Position numbers and translations under genes: made by a program
The notes under the pieces: generated by a model
What the model was told of the DNA's origin: nothing
Seen by the model: the letters and a program-made list of their open reading frames with translations, nothing else
Databases searched by the model: none
Shown here: positions 18,090 through 26,495 of the stretch, piece by piece
Layout: each line of letters opens with the position of its first letter
How positions within the stretch are numbered: the first letter of the stretch is position 1
Origin: Brevundimonas viscosa
GTDB taxonomy: Bacteria; Pseudomonadota; Alphaproteobacteria; Caulobacterales; Caulobacteraceae
DNA length: 64,000 nucleotides
Reading direction: 5' to 3'
NCBI RefSeq assembly: GCF_900116065.1
Contig: NZ_FOZV01000005.1
Span: 196,001 to 260,000, forward strand

Positions 18090-18240
18090 GCGACGGATCG
18101 GGAGCGACCACCCGTTACAACCTCGTAACTTTCGCCCGGGGGCTGTTTCCTCCTAGGGTGCCAGGGTTGCGAGCGCGTCCGCCACGGGCGCGCTTTCGTG
18201 TGAACGGCGTCATGGACGGTCGTTCGTCGGGGTCGTCGCC

Positions 18241-18771
18241 GTGAAGTCAGTTTTCGCCACCAGTGCCGCCGCTGTTCTGCTGCTCGTCCCCGTCCCGGCC
18301 CCGGCGGGGGCGTCCGACGACCTTCTGACTGCGCGCGTTCTGGTCGAGGTCTGCCTGCCCTACGCCCAGCGTTCGCGGAGCTTCGAGAGGGCGATCGCTG
18401 CGGCGCGGAACCTCGACTTCCGTCGCCCCGTCGGGGACCAGGCTCCGCTTGAAGAATGGGCCTCCGAGGTCGACCTCGTCTCCCGCGACGGAGTCTGGCG
18501 ACTGCGGATCGAGGAAGGCACGGTCGAGGTCGGCGACGGCGAGGCCTACGCCAACGGCTGTTCCCTCTCCTCCCGTCGCGCCAGCGCGAACGAGCTGGGC
18601 TGGCTGGGCCGCCGCGCCTTCGGCGACGAACGCTACTGGGCGACGGAAGGCCGCGACGGGCGAACATGGACCCGCCGCACCTCGCGGCCCGAGGAATACC
18701 GCCTCGAAGCGCGCGTCACCGAGGAGACGGGGGAGCGGCCGGCGCTCGTCGTCCGCGGCCTCTACTTCTGA
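18241..18771 (+). CDS. Exported hypothetical protein
   Basis: 176 residues with a signal peptide (KSVFATSAAAVLLLVPVPAPAGAS, cleavage near residue 24). A mature domain follows with two cysteines (VCLPY and NGCSL). I do not recognise the family. The start is GTG, as the nearest ATG is out of frame. It overlaps the 3' end of sufE by 10 bases tail to tail. Confidence 0.7.
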   Translation: MKSVFATSAAAVLLLVPVPAPAGASDDLLTARVLVEVCLPYAQRSRSFERAIAAARNLDFRRPVGDQAPLEEWASEVDLVSRDGVWRLRIEEGTVEVGDGEAYANGCSLSSRRASANELGWLGRRAFGDERYWATEGRDGRTWTRRTSRPEEYRLEARVTEETGERPALVVRGLYF

Positions 18772-19196
18772 GCCTGCGCCGCCGCTGCGGCCTCGCGGAT
18801 CCGACCCACCATGGCGTTGAGCCCGTTCGCCCTCTGGCGCGTCAGCGCCGCCGGCAGCCCCAGCCGATCCAGCGCCGCCCTCGCGTCGAAGGCGAGAATC
18901 TCGGCCGGCGTCCGGCCGGAGTAGAGCCGCAGCAGCAGGGCGATATTGCCCTTGGACAGGGCGCTGTCGCTGTCGGCGGCGAATTCCAGCCGATCGCCTT
19001 CGCCCCGCACCCCCAGCCACACCTGCGCGGCGCAACCGGGCACCTTGTTGGCGTCGGTGCGATCGGTCTCGGGCAGCGGCGGCAGCTCGCGTCCGAGATC
19101 GATCACGTAGCCGATCCGGCTCTCCCAGTCGCCGAGAAGGTCGAACTCCTCCGCCAGATCGGCGAGGACGGCGTCGATGGAGGGCCCGGAACTCAT
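18762..19196 (-). CDS. sufE: SufE-family cysteine-desulfurase sulfur acceptor
   Basis: 144 residues. The active cysteine (Cys55) is in the signature KVPGCAAQVWLG. Other landmarks are the N-terminal LAEEFDLLGDWESRIGYVIDLG and the C-terminal LTRQRANGLNAMVGRI. SufE takes persulfide sulfur from SufS and passes it to the SufBCD Fe-S scaffold. No other suf genes are in the window. The ATG at 19196 starts the conserved domain; longer upstream frames lack support. Confidence 0.93.
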   Translation of the reverse strand: MSSGPSIDAVLADLAEEFDLLGDWESRIGYVIDLGRELPPLPETDRTDANKVPGCAAQVWLGVRGEGDRLEFAADSDSALSKGNIALLLRLYSGRTPAEILAFDARAALDRLGLPAALTRQRANGLNAMVGRIREAAAAAQAQK

Positions 19197-19369
19197 GGCC
19201 GGCAGATAGTCCGGCCCGGCGTTAACGACAACCACCGCCGCCATCCCCTGAAATCGTCGCCTCTCCCCACCCGGCAATCGCCTGACACGGGTGCGGACTA
19301 TGGACGACTCGCCCTCGCGGCTAGGCTGGCGCGATCAATTGTCCGCCCTTCGCAGCCGCGCCACCCCGT

Positions 19370-21061
19370 TTGACCGCTCATCCCGCCACCGCAGCGCCCG
19401 AGCGCACGGCCCCCGCCAGGGCCGGCGATCGGCCTGCGCTCGCCGCCTGGCATGCGGGCTGGGCCGTGGCGGCCGCCCTGCTGGCGCTGGGCGGCCGGTG
19501 GATCGGGGGCGTGGAGGGCCCGGTGTTCTACGGGGTGCTGGCCATGGTCGTCCCGGGCGTGGTCGGCCTGGGGCTGCTCCAGCGCGACGGCGAGCCGGAA
19601 CGGATGACCCTGCTGGGCCTGTGGGGGCTTTCGGCTGTGATCAGCGCCGGCCTCTCCGGCGGGCTGACGGGTCCGCTCGCGGGCTTTGTCTTCCTGCCGC
19701 TCGCGGCCGGCATCGCGCTCGGCGGACCGCGACCGGTGCAGGCCGGCGCCGTGGCCGCGGCGGCCGCGGCCCTGTCCGGATTGTTCTCGGCCTGGCTCCT
19801 CGGCGGCCCGGGGGAGCACCTGCCGGTCTTGGCGGCGATCACGGCGGTGCTCACCGCGGCGGCGGCGGCGCTGGCCGTGCGCCTGTCCTGGCGCGAGCGG
19901 GAGGTGCGAATGGCGGCCGCGGAGGCCGAGGTGCGGCGGGTGGAGGCCCTGCTTGCGGCCCAGCCCGGCCTCACCCTCGTGCTCGAAGCCAGCGGCCGCG
20001 TGCTGGCCGCCTATGGGGTCCCGCCTGCGTCGCTGCCCGTCGACCCGTTGTTCGAACAGGGCCTCGTGGCGACCGTCCACGCCCCCGACCGGCCGCGACT
20101 TCTGGCGGCGCTGGGTCGAGCCGGGTCGGGCCACGAGAGTTCGGCCACACTTACGCCGCGACTGTCGCTGGACCGTCGGGTTCAGTTCATCTTCAGGCGG
20201 CTCGAGGACGCCGGAGAACCGAGGATCATCGCCCAGGCCTTCGACGCCACCGCCCAGTACGCCCGCGAACTGGGCCTGGAGACCGCCCGTAGCGAGGCCG
20301 AGGCGCGCGAGGCCGGCAAGACGCGGTTCCTCGCCAACATGAGCCACGAGCTGCGGACGCCGCTGAACGCCGTGCTCGGCTTCTCGGACATCATGCGCCA
20401 GCGTCTGTTCGGTCCGCTGCCCGACCGCTATGCGGAGTACGCTGAAAACATCCACCAGGCCGGCGGCCATCTGCTCGACCTGATCAACGACCTGCTGGAC
20501 GTCTCCAAGATCGAGGCGGAGCGCTACACCCTGACCCGCGAGCGGTTCGACGCCCGCGAGGTGGTCTCCCAGGCCATCGCGCTTGTCCGCGTCAACGCCG
20601 AGGAGAAGGGCCTCGCCCTCTCCGGCGTGCTTCCGGCCGAGGCGCTGGAGGTCTCCGCCGACCGTCGCGCCCTCAAGCAGATCGCCCTCAACCTCCTGTC
20701 CAACGCGGTGAAGTTCACCCCCACGGGCGGCTCGGTCACCATGGCCGTCGAGGCTGTGGGTCCGTATCTCGAGATCGTCGTCTCCGACACCGGCGTCGGC
20801 ATCGCGCCCGAGGACGTGCGGCGCCTTGGCCGTCCGTTCGAACAGGCCGGAGCGCTGGAGCAGCGTCGCCTCGGCACCGGCCTCGGCCTGTCGCTGGTGC
20901 GCGCCTTCGCCGAGTTGCACGAGGGCCGGATGAGCATCGACAGCACCCTCGGCGAAGGCACGGCGGTGACGGTGCGCATGCCCGTCGCGCTCGCCGCCCG
21001 GGCGCCGGCTCCGGAAGGCGGCGCCGAGGTCATTCCGCTGCCGGTGGCCAACGGCGGCTAG
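19370..21061 (+). CDS. divJ: Membrane sensor histidine kinase, probable DivJ
   Basis: 563 residues. About six hydrophobic segments fill residues ~25-175, followed by a short coil and a PAS-like region (about 185-300). The HisKA box has SHELRTPLNAVLGFSDIM with phospho-His near residue 326. The HATPase has NLLSNAVKFTP, DTGVGIAPED and LGTGLGLSLV. The DHp sequence ending GPLPDRYAEYAENIHQAGGHLLDLINDLLDVSKIEAERY resembles the DivJ/PleC group, and the multi-helix N-terminus favours DivJ, which phosphorylates DivK and so tunes CckA. The start is TTG at 19370 with no good ribosome site, so it is uncertain. The PleC alternative is not excluded. Confidence 0.72.
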   Translation: MTAHPATAAPERTAPARAGDRPALAAWHAGWAVAAALLALGGRWIGGVEGPVFYGVLAMVVPGVVGLGLLQRDGEPERMTLLGLWGLSAVISAGLSGGLTGPLAGFVFLPLAAGIALGGPRPVQAGAVAAAAAALSGLFSAWLLGGPGEHLPVLAAITAVLTAAAAALAVRLSWREREVRMAAAEAEVRRVEALLAAQPGLTLVLEASGRVLAAYGVPPASLPVDPLFEQGLVATVHAPDRPRLLAALGRAGSGHESSATLTPRLSLDRRVQFIFRRLEDAGEPRIIAQAFDATAQYARELGLETARSEAEAREAGKTRFLANMSHELRTPLNAVLGFSDIMRQRLFGPLPDRYAEYAENIHQAGGHLLDLINDLLDVSKIEAERYTLTRERFDAREVVSQAIALVRVNAEEKGLALSGVLPAEALEVSADRRALKQIALNLLSNAVKFTPTGGSVTMAVEAVGPYLEIVVSDTGVGIAPEDVRRLGRPFEQAGALEQRRLGTGLGLSLVRAFAELHEGRMSIDSTLGEGTAVTVRMPVALAARAPAPEGGAEVIPLPVANGG

Positions 21062-21070
21062 CCCGCCGCC

Positions 21071-21931
21071 TCAGAACCGTCCCATCCGGAGGAAGGCCCG
21101 ACCGGCTGCGAAATCGCCCGTTTCGAGCCGGACGGTGGCGACGCTGCCGTCGCGAAAGTGGAACTCGATGGCGAACGCCTCGCGCGGGTCGAGCCGCTCC
21201 AGCGCCTCGGCCGCCGTCGCGGGGAAGCGCCAGATGTCCGCGGCGCGCTGGCCGTCGACGCTGAGGGCGGGATCCGCAGCCTCCACGCCGGCGGCCCAGA
21301 AGCTGGCGCGGGCCGTCGACGGCGGCAGCCCCCCGCCCGCCACCCACGGGCGGGACAGCCGGTTCGGGTCGCGCAGGACGAGGCGCGCCCCGTAGGGCCT
21401 TGGCCGGCCGTGCCAGCTGATCACCGCCGCCAGTTCCGGGGCGTCGCCCTTGCCGGCGAAGCCGAAGGCGACCGGCGACGCGCCCACGGTGGTGGCCTGC
21501 TTCAGCCGCCACCCCGTGCGGTCCCAGCCGTAGCGATCGGCCGTCCAGTCCAGACGGCTTCCGGGAAAGGTCATGCGCGGCGTGCGCGACCAGCCGGCGA
21601 AGGCGTCGTCGACCCGCCGCCGCACCGTTGCCAGCTCCGGGTCGGCGCAGGCCACGGCCCGCGCCCGGCTGCGCGCCCGGGTCGCCACGGCGGCGACCTC
21701 GGCCGGGCTGGCGCCGGCGCGCAGGGCCGCGCCGCGCGCCTGCGCCGCCGCCGCCGTGAGCGCGGCCGCCGTCGGGGCGGGAAACAGATCGCAGCGCGCA
21801 TCCGCCGCAATCACGAAGGTTCGTTCGTAATAGGCGTCGGCCGGCCCCGCCGCCGCGGCTCCCGGAGCCAGCAGAGCGATCGCCGCGGCCAGCGCGGCTT
21901 GGGTCCTGACGGCGTTCTGCCCTATCCTCAT
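21071..21931 (-). CDS. Secreted hypothetical protein
   Basis: 286 residues starting MRIGQNAVRTQAALAAAIALLAPGAAAAGPAD, a clear signal peptide with cleavage near residue 30. The mature part has an Ala-rich helical stretch with DARCDLFPAP, then a mixed region including TFPGSRLDWTADRYGWD. The family is unknown. It converges with the DivJ-like gene (9-base gap) and its start is 58 bases from the divergent DUF1491 gene. Confidence 0.75.
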   Translation of the reverse strand: MRIGQNAVRTQAALAAAIALLAPGAAAAGPADAYYERTFVIAADARCDLFPAPTAAALTAAAAQARGAALRAGASPAEVAAVATRARSRARAVACADPELATVRRRVDDAFAGWSRTPRMTFPGSRLDWTADRYGWDRTGWRLKQATTVGASPVAFGFAGKGDAPELAAVISWHGRPRPYGARLVLRDPNRLSRPWVAGGGLPPSTARASFWAAGVEAADPALSVDGQRAADIWRFPATAAEALERLDPREAFAIEFHFRDGSVATVRLETGDFAAGRAFLRMGRF

Positions 21932-21989
21932 GGGGCGACACCCTGCAGCATCAGGCGTTCCGGTCGCGTTTCCGATCAGGGTTAGCGAT

Positions 21990-22319
21990 TTGCTTCTGTC
22001 GAGCGACGTCTGGGTGGCCGCCCTCATCCGCCGGGCCGAGATCGGCGGCGCCTTCGCCACGGTGGCGCGCAAGGGCGATCCGCGCGCCGGCACGGTGATC
22101 GTCAAGGTGTTCGACACCGCGCAACGCCGCGCCCGCCTCTACAGCGAGGCCTTCGGCCCCGACGGCGAACGCCTGTGGATGCAGCCGGTGGAAAGCGAGT
22201 CCGAGGTCGAGCTGGACGCCTACCTCCAGCGCCAGATCCGCTACGACCCGGACCTCTGGATCGTCGAGATCGAGGACCGGCAAGGCCGGCACTTCATCAC
22301 GGAGAAGGTGGCGGCGTAG
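21990..22319 (+). CDS. DUF1491 family protein
   Basis: 109 residues matching DUF1491: LLSSDVWVAALIRRAEIGGAFATVARKGDP near the start and YDPDLWIVEIEDRQGRHFI at the end. This is a small, soluble alphaproteobacterial protein of unknown function. A TTG start at 21990 with AGGG upstream gives the usual family length; an ATG at 21930 would add 20 unconserved residues. Confidence 0.8.
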   Translation: MLLSSDVWVAALIRRAEIGGAFATVARKGDPRAGTVIVKVFDTAQRRARLYSEAFGPDGERLWMQPVESESEVELDAYLQRQIRYDPDLWIVEIEDRQGRHFITEKVAA

Positions 22320-22322
22320 GGA

Positions 22323-22703
22323 TCAGGCCGCGAGCCGCATCCACACCGCCTTGTCGGCGGAGACCGCGTCCAGCTTGCCTTTCGAGGCCCGGGCCTGGAG
22401 CTGGCGCATCACCGGCGTCGGCAGGGCGCAGAACTGCGGTTCGACCAGCTCGGGCGCGCACCCGGCCGCCGGAGCGGCGAACAGGGCGGCGTTGACCTCG
22501 GGGGAGCGGTCGTGGATCAACCAGGCGAGGCGGCGGGCGCGCTGCGGATCGTTGTGGTGCAGCAGCGGGTCCTCGGCGAACAGCTCGCAGCCCAGCTCCA
22601 GCACATAGTCGAGCCCCAGCCGGTCGAAACGACGCGCATCGCCGGGCGTGACCGGGCAGGTCTCTTCCAGATCGAACACCACGTCGTTCAACAGAAACAG
22701 CAT
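22323..22703 (-). CDS. Conserved hypothetical protein
   Basis: 126-residue soluble protein beginning MLFLLNDVVFDLEE, with RRLAWLIHDRSPEVNAALFA in the centre and LPTPVMRQLQARASKG near the end. I do not recognise it. The ATG at 22703 has AGG at a proper distance. It converges with DUF1491 with only 3 bases between stops. Confidence 0.65.
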   Translation of the reverse strand: MLFLLNDVVFDLEETCPVTPGDARRFDRLGLDYVLELGCELFAEDPLLHHNDPQRARRLAWLIHDRSPEVNAALFAAPAAGCAPELVEPQFCALPTPVMRQLQARASKGKLDAVSADKAVWMRLAA

Positions 22704-22895
22704 CGGGGACACCTGCCATCGCCGGGCTCATGGCGGCCCGTTGAAGCCACCGTAGCGGCAGGCGCTTGCGGTTCCGTTCCCGAACGTCGTTAAGGAATTC
22801 CGACCGGGCAAGGCCGGAGGCGCGCCCGCACATCCCGCTTGAGCCGCGGATCGCCTGGCCGTTAGGGTGGCGCGGGGAGATCGGGGGAACCGCTC

Positions 22896-24518
22896 ATGAG
22901 TGTTGCGTCGATGCTGAAGACGGCGGCCTGCGCCGTTGCCGCCTGCCTCGCCCTTTCGGCCGGCCCGGCTGCGGCCGAGTGGCGACGGGCCGAGACCGCC
23001 CACTTCATCGTCTACGGCGACGTGCCGGAGCGGACGATCCGCCGCTACGCCCAGAGGGCGGAACGGTTCGACGCCCTGCTGCGCGCCTACTATCCCATCG
23101 AGGTCGATCACGAGATTCCCAAGCTCGAGATCTTCATCGCCGAGGGACGCCGCGACATGGAGCGGGCCTACCCGGGCATCGGCGCCAGCGTCGCCGGCTA
23201 TTATTCGCCGAACAGCGGCCGCATCCACGCGGTCGTCGACACCGAAGCGACCGGCGGCGACGTGGTCCTGTTCCACGAATACGCCCACCACTTCATGTTC
23301 CAGATGCGCGCCAACGCCTACCCGTCGTGGTTCGTGGAAGGCTTCGCCGAATACTATTCGACGGCCGACATCGCGCCGGATCGCATCCGCTTCGGCCGGC
23401 ATCACCCCGGCCGGATCCGGGCGCTGGCGATGGGCGCCAACAGCTGGGCGCGCATGGAGGATGTGCTGACGTGGCGTTTCACGCCCTCGGGCCGCTACCC
23501 GGCGTTCCTGTACTACGCCCAGGCCTGGGCCATGACCCACTACTTCATGAGCACGCCGGAGCGCACCCGGATGCTGGGCCAGTATCTCGCCGCTGTCGTT
23601 CGGGGTGAGAACTCGGTGACGGCGATGCAGGCGGCGACCGGACGCACCCCCGAGCAGCTGCAGCGCGACGTCCGGATGTACGTCTCCGGGACGATCAACG
23701 AGCTGACGCCGCAGATCGAGATTCCCGAGCCGGAGGTCGTGGTGACCGAGCTGTCGGAGGCCGAAAGCGACATGGCCTGGCTGGACCTGCGCCTCGACCG
23801 GACGCCGGTGAAGCAAGAGCCGGCCGACGACGACGGGCGGACGCAGAAGTCAGAGGCGCAGAAGGCGCGGGAGGCGCGCGAGGAAGCCGAGGAACGCGCC
23901 GATCTGATCCGCGACGCCCTCGCGGCCGCCGGGCGCCACCGGGGAGAGCGCATGGCCATGCTGGTGGAGGCTCGCGCCCACCGCCTCGCCGGCGACACCG
24001 ATGCCGCCCTGACCGCGCTCGAGCCGCTGCTGGGCGAAGGGACGACGGACTCCGAGGCCCTGCGGCTGGCAGGCGACATCCTGCTGGATGTCGCCGAGGC
24101 CGAAAGCGGCGCCGCCGCCGATGGTCGCCGGCGCGCCTCGATGGGCTACCTCGCCCGGGCGCTCGACGCCGACCCGCTCGACTTCCGCGTCTACCTCGCC
24201 CTCAATCGGGCCCGGAACGGTCAGACCGCCTATCCGACCGACAACGACCTCTCGACGCTGGAGGTGGCGCGGGCGCTGGCGCCGCAGTCCTTCGACGTGC
24301 GCCTGCGCCTGGGCCAGGCCTACCTGGCGCGTTCGATGAACGACGCGGCGATCCTCACCCTCCAGCCGGTCGCCAACAGCCCGCACCGCAGCCGGTACAC
24401 CCGTCAGGCCAGGGCCATGATCGCCGCCGCCCGCGGCGAGGCCGAGCCGGTCGACGACGCCCCGCCCGCCGAGGACGCGGCGGCGGAGACGCCAGCCGCG
24501 GCTAGAGCAGCGCGTTGA
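22896..24518 (+). CDS. Secreted HEYxHHF zinc metallopeptidase with TPR-like tail (copy 1)
   Basis: 540 residues. A signal peptide ends near AAAEWRRAETAHF (residue ~27). The zinc motif HEYAHHFMFQM lies near residue 127 and is followed by the downstream glutamate in SWFVEGFAEYYS, the arrangement of gluzincin-type (DUF1570/MA-like) peptidases. Residues ~330-540 form a helical region rich in Ala and Glu resembling tetratricopeptide repeats. A paralogue with the same layout lies beyond prfC (26496-28016). Substrate is unknown; the envelope is the likely location. Confidence 0.82.
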   Translation: MSVASMLKTAACAVAACLALSAGPAAAEWRRAETAHFIVYGDVPERTIRRYAQRAERFDALLRAYYPIEVDHEIPKLEIFIAEGRRDMERAYPGIGASVAGYYSPNSGRIHAVVDTEATGGDVVLFHEYAHHFMFQMRANAYPSWFVEGFAEYYSTADIAPDRIRFGRHHPGRIRALAMGANSWARMEDVLTWRFTPSGRYPAFLYYAQAWAMTHYFMSTPERTRMLGQYLAAVVRGENSVTAMQAATGRTPEQLQRDVRMYVSGTINELTPQIEIPEPEVVVTELSEAESDMAWLDLRLDRTPVKQEPADDDGRTQKSEAQKAREAREEAEERADLIRDALAAAGRHRGERMAMLVEARAHRLAGDTDAALTALEPLLGEGTTDSEALRLAGDILLDVAEAESGAAADGRRRASMGYLARALDADPLDFRVYLALNRARNGQTAYPTDNDLSTLEVARALAPQSFDVRLRLGQAYLARSMNDAAILTLQPVANSPHRSRYTRQARAMIAAARGEAEPVDDAPPAEDAAAETPAAARAAR

Positions 24519-24636
24519 ACACCACGTGCACGATCAGCGCGCCGGCGACGATGACGCCGAAGCCGACCAGCAGACTGATCGCCGGATGCGGTCCGTCACG
24601 CGAGGGCGGAGGGTCGAGCGGGGGATGCAAAGCCAT
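24502..24636 (-). CDS. 44-residue single-pass membrane microprotein
   Basis: Reading left from ATG 24636, the product starts MALHPPLDPPPSRDGPHP and ends in one hydrophobic helix (AISLLVGFGVIVAGALIVHV) with the stop at 24502. The Pro-rich soluble head and clean helix look like a real small inner-membrane protein. It overlaps the last 17 bases of the metallopeptidase gene tail to tail. Function is unknown; assignment rests on composition and phase only. Confidence 0.55.
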   Translation of the reverse strand: MALHPPLDPPPSRDGPHPAISLLVGFGVIVAGALIVHVVFNALL

Positions 24637-24797
24637 GGCCGTTCCTGCGTTTCCTCAGGCGGCGCCCGGCTTGGCGTGACCGGGTCGTCTCGCCTGAAGC
24701 GACCATGACTCCGAAGACCCTTCGGCGCGAGGGGATATTTCGCCTCGGGTGACTTTGTCGCGCTTCCGCGCTAGGTCGCGCGGCCCAAGGAAGACCC

Positions 24798-26429
24798 ATG
24801 TCGAAACTGACTCTCGAACAGGAGGCCGGCCGTCGCCGGACCTTCGCCATCATCGCGCACCCCGACGCGGGCAAGACCACCCTGACCGAGCATATCCTGC
24901 TGGCCGGCGGGGCGATCCGCGCCGCCGGGGCCGTGCGCGCCCGCGGCGAGAACCGCCGCACCCGCTCGGACTGGATGAAGATCGAGAAGGAGCGCGGCAT
25001 CTCCGTTTCGGCGTCGGTGATGACGTTCGAGCACGACGGGAAGATGTTCAACCTGCTGGACACGCCGGGCCACGAGGACTTCTCGGAGGACACCTACCGC
25101 ACCCTGACGGCGGCCGACTGCGCCATCATGGTGCTGGACGCCGCCAAGGGCATCGAGCCGCAGACGCTGAAGCTGTTCGAGGTCTGCCGCCTGCGCGACA
25201 TCCCGATCATCACCTTCATCAACAAGCTGGACCGCGAGGCCCAGGACCCGATGGCCCTGCTGGACGACATCGCCAGCCGGCTGCAGCTCGACCCCGCCCC
25301 GATCTGGTGGCCGGCCGAGAGCGGCAACCGCCTTCGCGGCATGGTCGAGATCGGCACCGGCCGTTTCCAGCCCTACGTCCGCAAGGCCGCCGGGTCGGAC
25401 GAGGATCCGGAGCACGGCGATCCGCTGCCGCTGGCCGACGCGGCCGCCCATTTCGAGGGCGGCGAGCAGGCCGACCTGGCCGAGGCGCTGGAACTGGTCG
25501 AGGGCGGCTACAAGCCTTTCGACCGCGAGGCCTTCCTCGAGGGCCACATGACGCCGGTGCTGTGGGGCTCGGCGCTGCGCCACTTCGGCATCGAGCAGCT
25601 GCTCAAGGCGATCGGCGACTGGGCCCCGGCCCCCAAGGTGATGAAGGCCCGCAAGGAGGCGCCGCCCGAGACCCGCAACGCCCCCGAACCGGTCGAGCTG
25701 ACCGTCGACCCCGGCTCGGCCGAGGTCACCGGCTTCGTGTTCAAGGTCCAGGCCAACATGGACCCCAACCACCGCGACCGCATCGCCATGTTCCGCATGG
25801 CCTCCGGCCAGTTCCGCCGCGGTATGAAGCTGAAGGTCCAGAACACCGGCAAGCAGCTGTCGGTGAACGCTCCGATCATGTTCTTCGCCTCCGACCGCGA
25901 ACTGGCCGAGGACGCCTTCGCCGGGGACGTCATCGGCATCCCCAACCACGGCGTGCTGCGCGTCGGCGACAGCCTGTCCGAGAGCGGCCTGATCCGCTTC
26001 GCCGGCCTGCCCAACTTCGCCCCCGAAATCCTCCAGCGCGTCCGGGTCAAGGACCCGCTCAAGGCCAAGCACCTGAAGAAGGCGCTGGAAGGCCTCGCCG
26101 AGGAAGGGGTCACCCAGCTGTTCCGGCCCGAGCTCGGCTCGGACTTCATCGTCGGCGCCGTCGGCCAGCTGCAGTTCGAGGTCATGGCCGACCGGCTGGG
26201 CGAGGAGTACGGCCTCGACGTCGTCTTCGAGCCGAGCCCGTACGCCGAGGCGCGCTGGATCGGCGGCGACAAGGCCGATCTTGACGACTTCGCAGGCAAG
26301 TATCGCCCCCAGATGGCCCGCGACATCGACGACCAGCCGGTGTTCCTCGCCAAGTCGAGCTGGGAGACCGGCTACGTCGGCGAGCGCTTCCCGAAGGTCA
26401 GCTTCATGAAGACGAAGGAGCGGGGCTGA
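24798..26429 (+). CDS. prfC: Peptide chain release factor 3
   Basis: 543-residue translational GTPase that removes RF1/RF2 from the ribosome after hydrolysis. Seen: G1 AHPDAGKTT (residues 20-28), switch-I RTRSDWMKIEKERGISVSAS, G3 DTPGHEDFSEDT, G4 NKLDREA, then the domain II/III region ending VGERFPKVSFMKTKERG. Length and motifs are standard. The ATG at 24798 has AAGGAAG upstream. It lies between two metallopeptidase paralogues, with no sign of functional linkage. Confidence 0.96.
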   Translation: MSKLTLEQEAGRRRTFAIIAHPDAGKTTLTEHILLAGGAIRAAGAVRARGENRRTRSDWMKIEKERGISVSASVMTFEHDGKMFNLLDTPGHEDFSEDTYRTLTAADCAIMVLDAAKGIEPQTLKLFEVCRLRDIPIITFINKLDREAQDPMALLDDIASRLQLDPAPIWWPAESGNRLRGMVEIGTGRFQPYVRKAAGSDEDPEHGDPLPLADAAAHFEGGEQADLAEALELVEGGYKPFDREAFLEGHMTPVLWGSALRHFGIEQLLKAIGDWAPAPKVMKARKEAPPETRNAPEPVELTVDPGSAEVTGFVFKVQANMDPNHRDRIAMFRMASGQFRRGMKLKVQNTGKQLSVNAPIMFFASDRELAEDAFAGDVIGIPNHGVLRVGDSLSESGLIRFAGLPNFAPEILQRVRVKDPLKAKHLKKALEGLAEEGVTQLFRPELGSDFIVGAVGQLQFEVMADRLGEEYGLDVVFEPSPYAEARWIGGDKADLDDFAGKYRPQMARDIDDQPVFLAKSSWETGYVGERFPKVSFMKTKERG

Positions 26430-26495
26430 TCGGCCTCTGGACAACCTCGCCTTGAGGCCCGCAGGTAGGCGGAACGGGCTCGGGGAGGAATCGAC

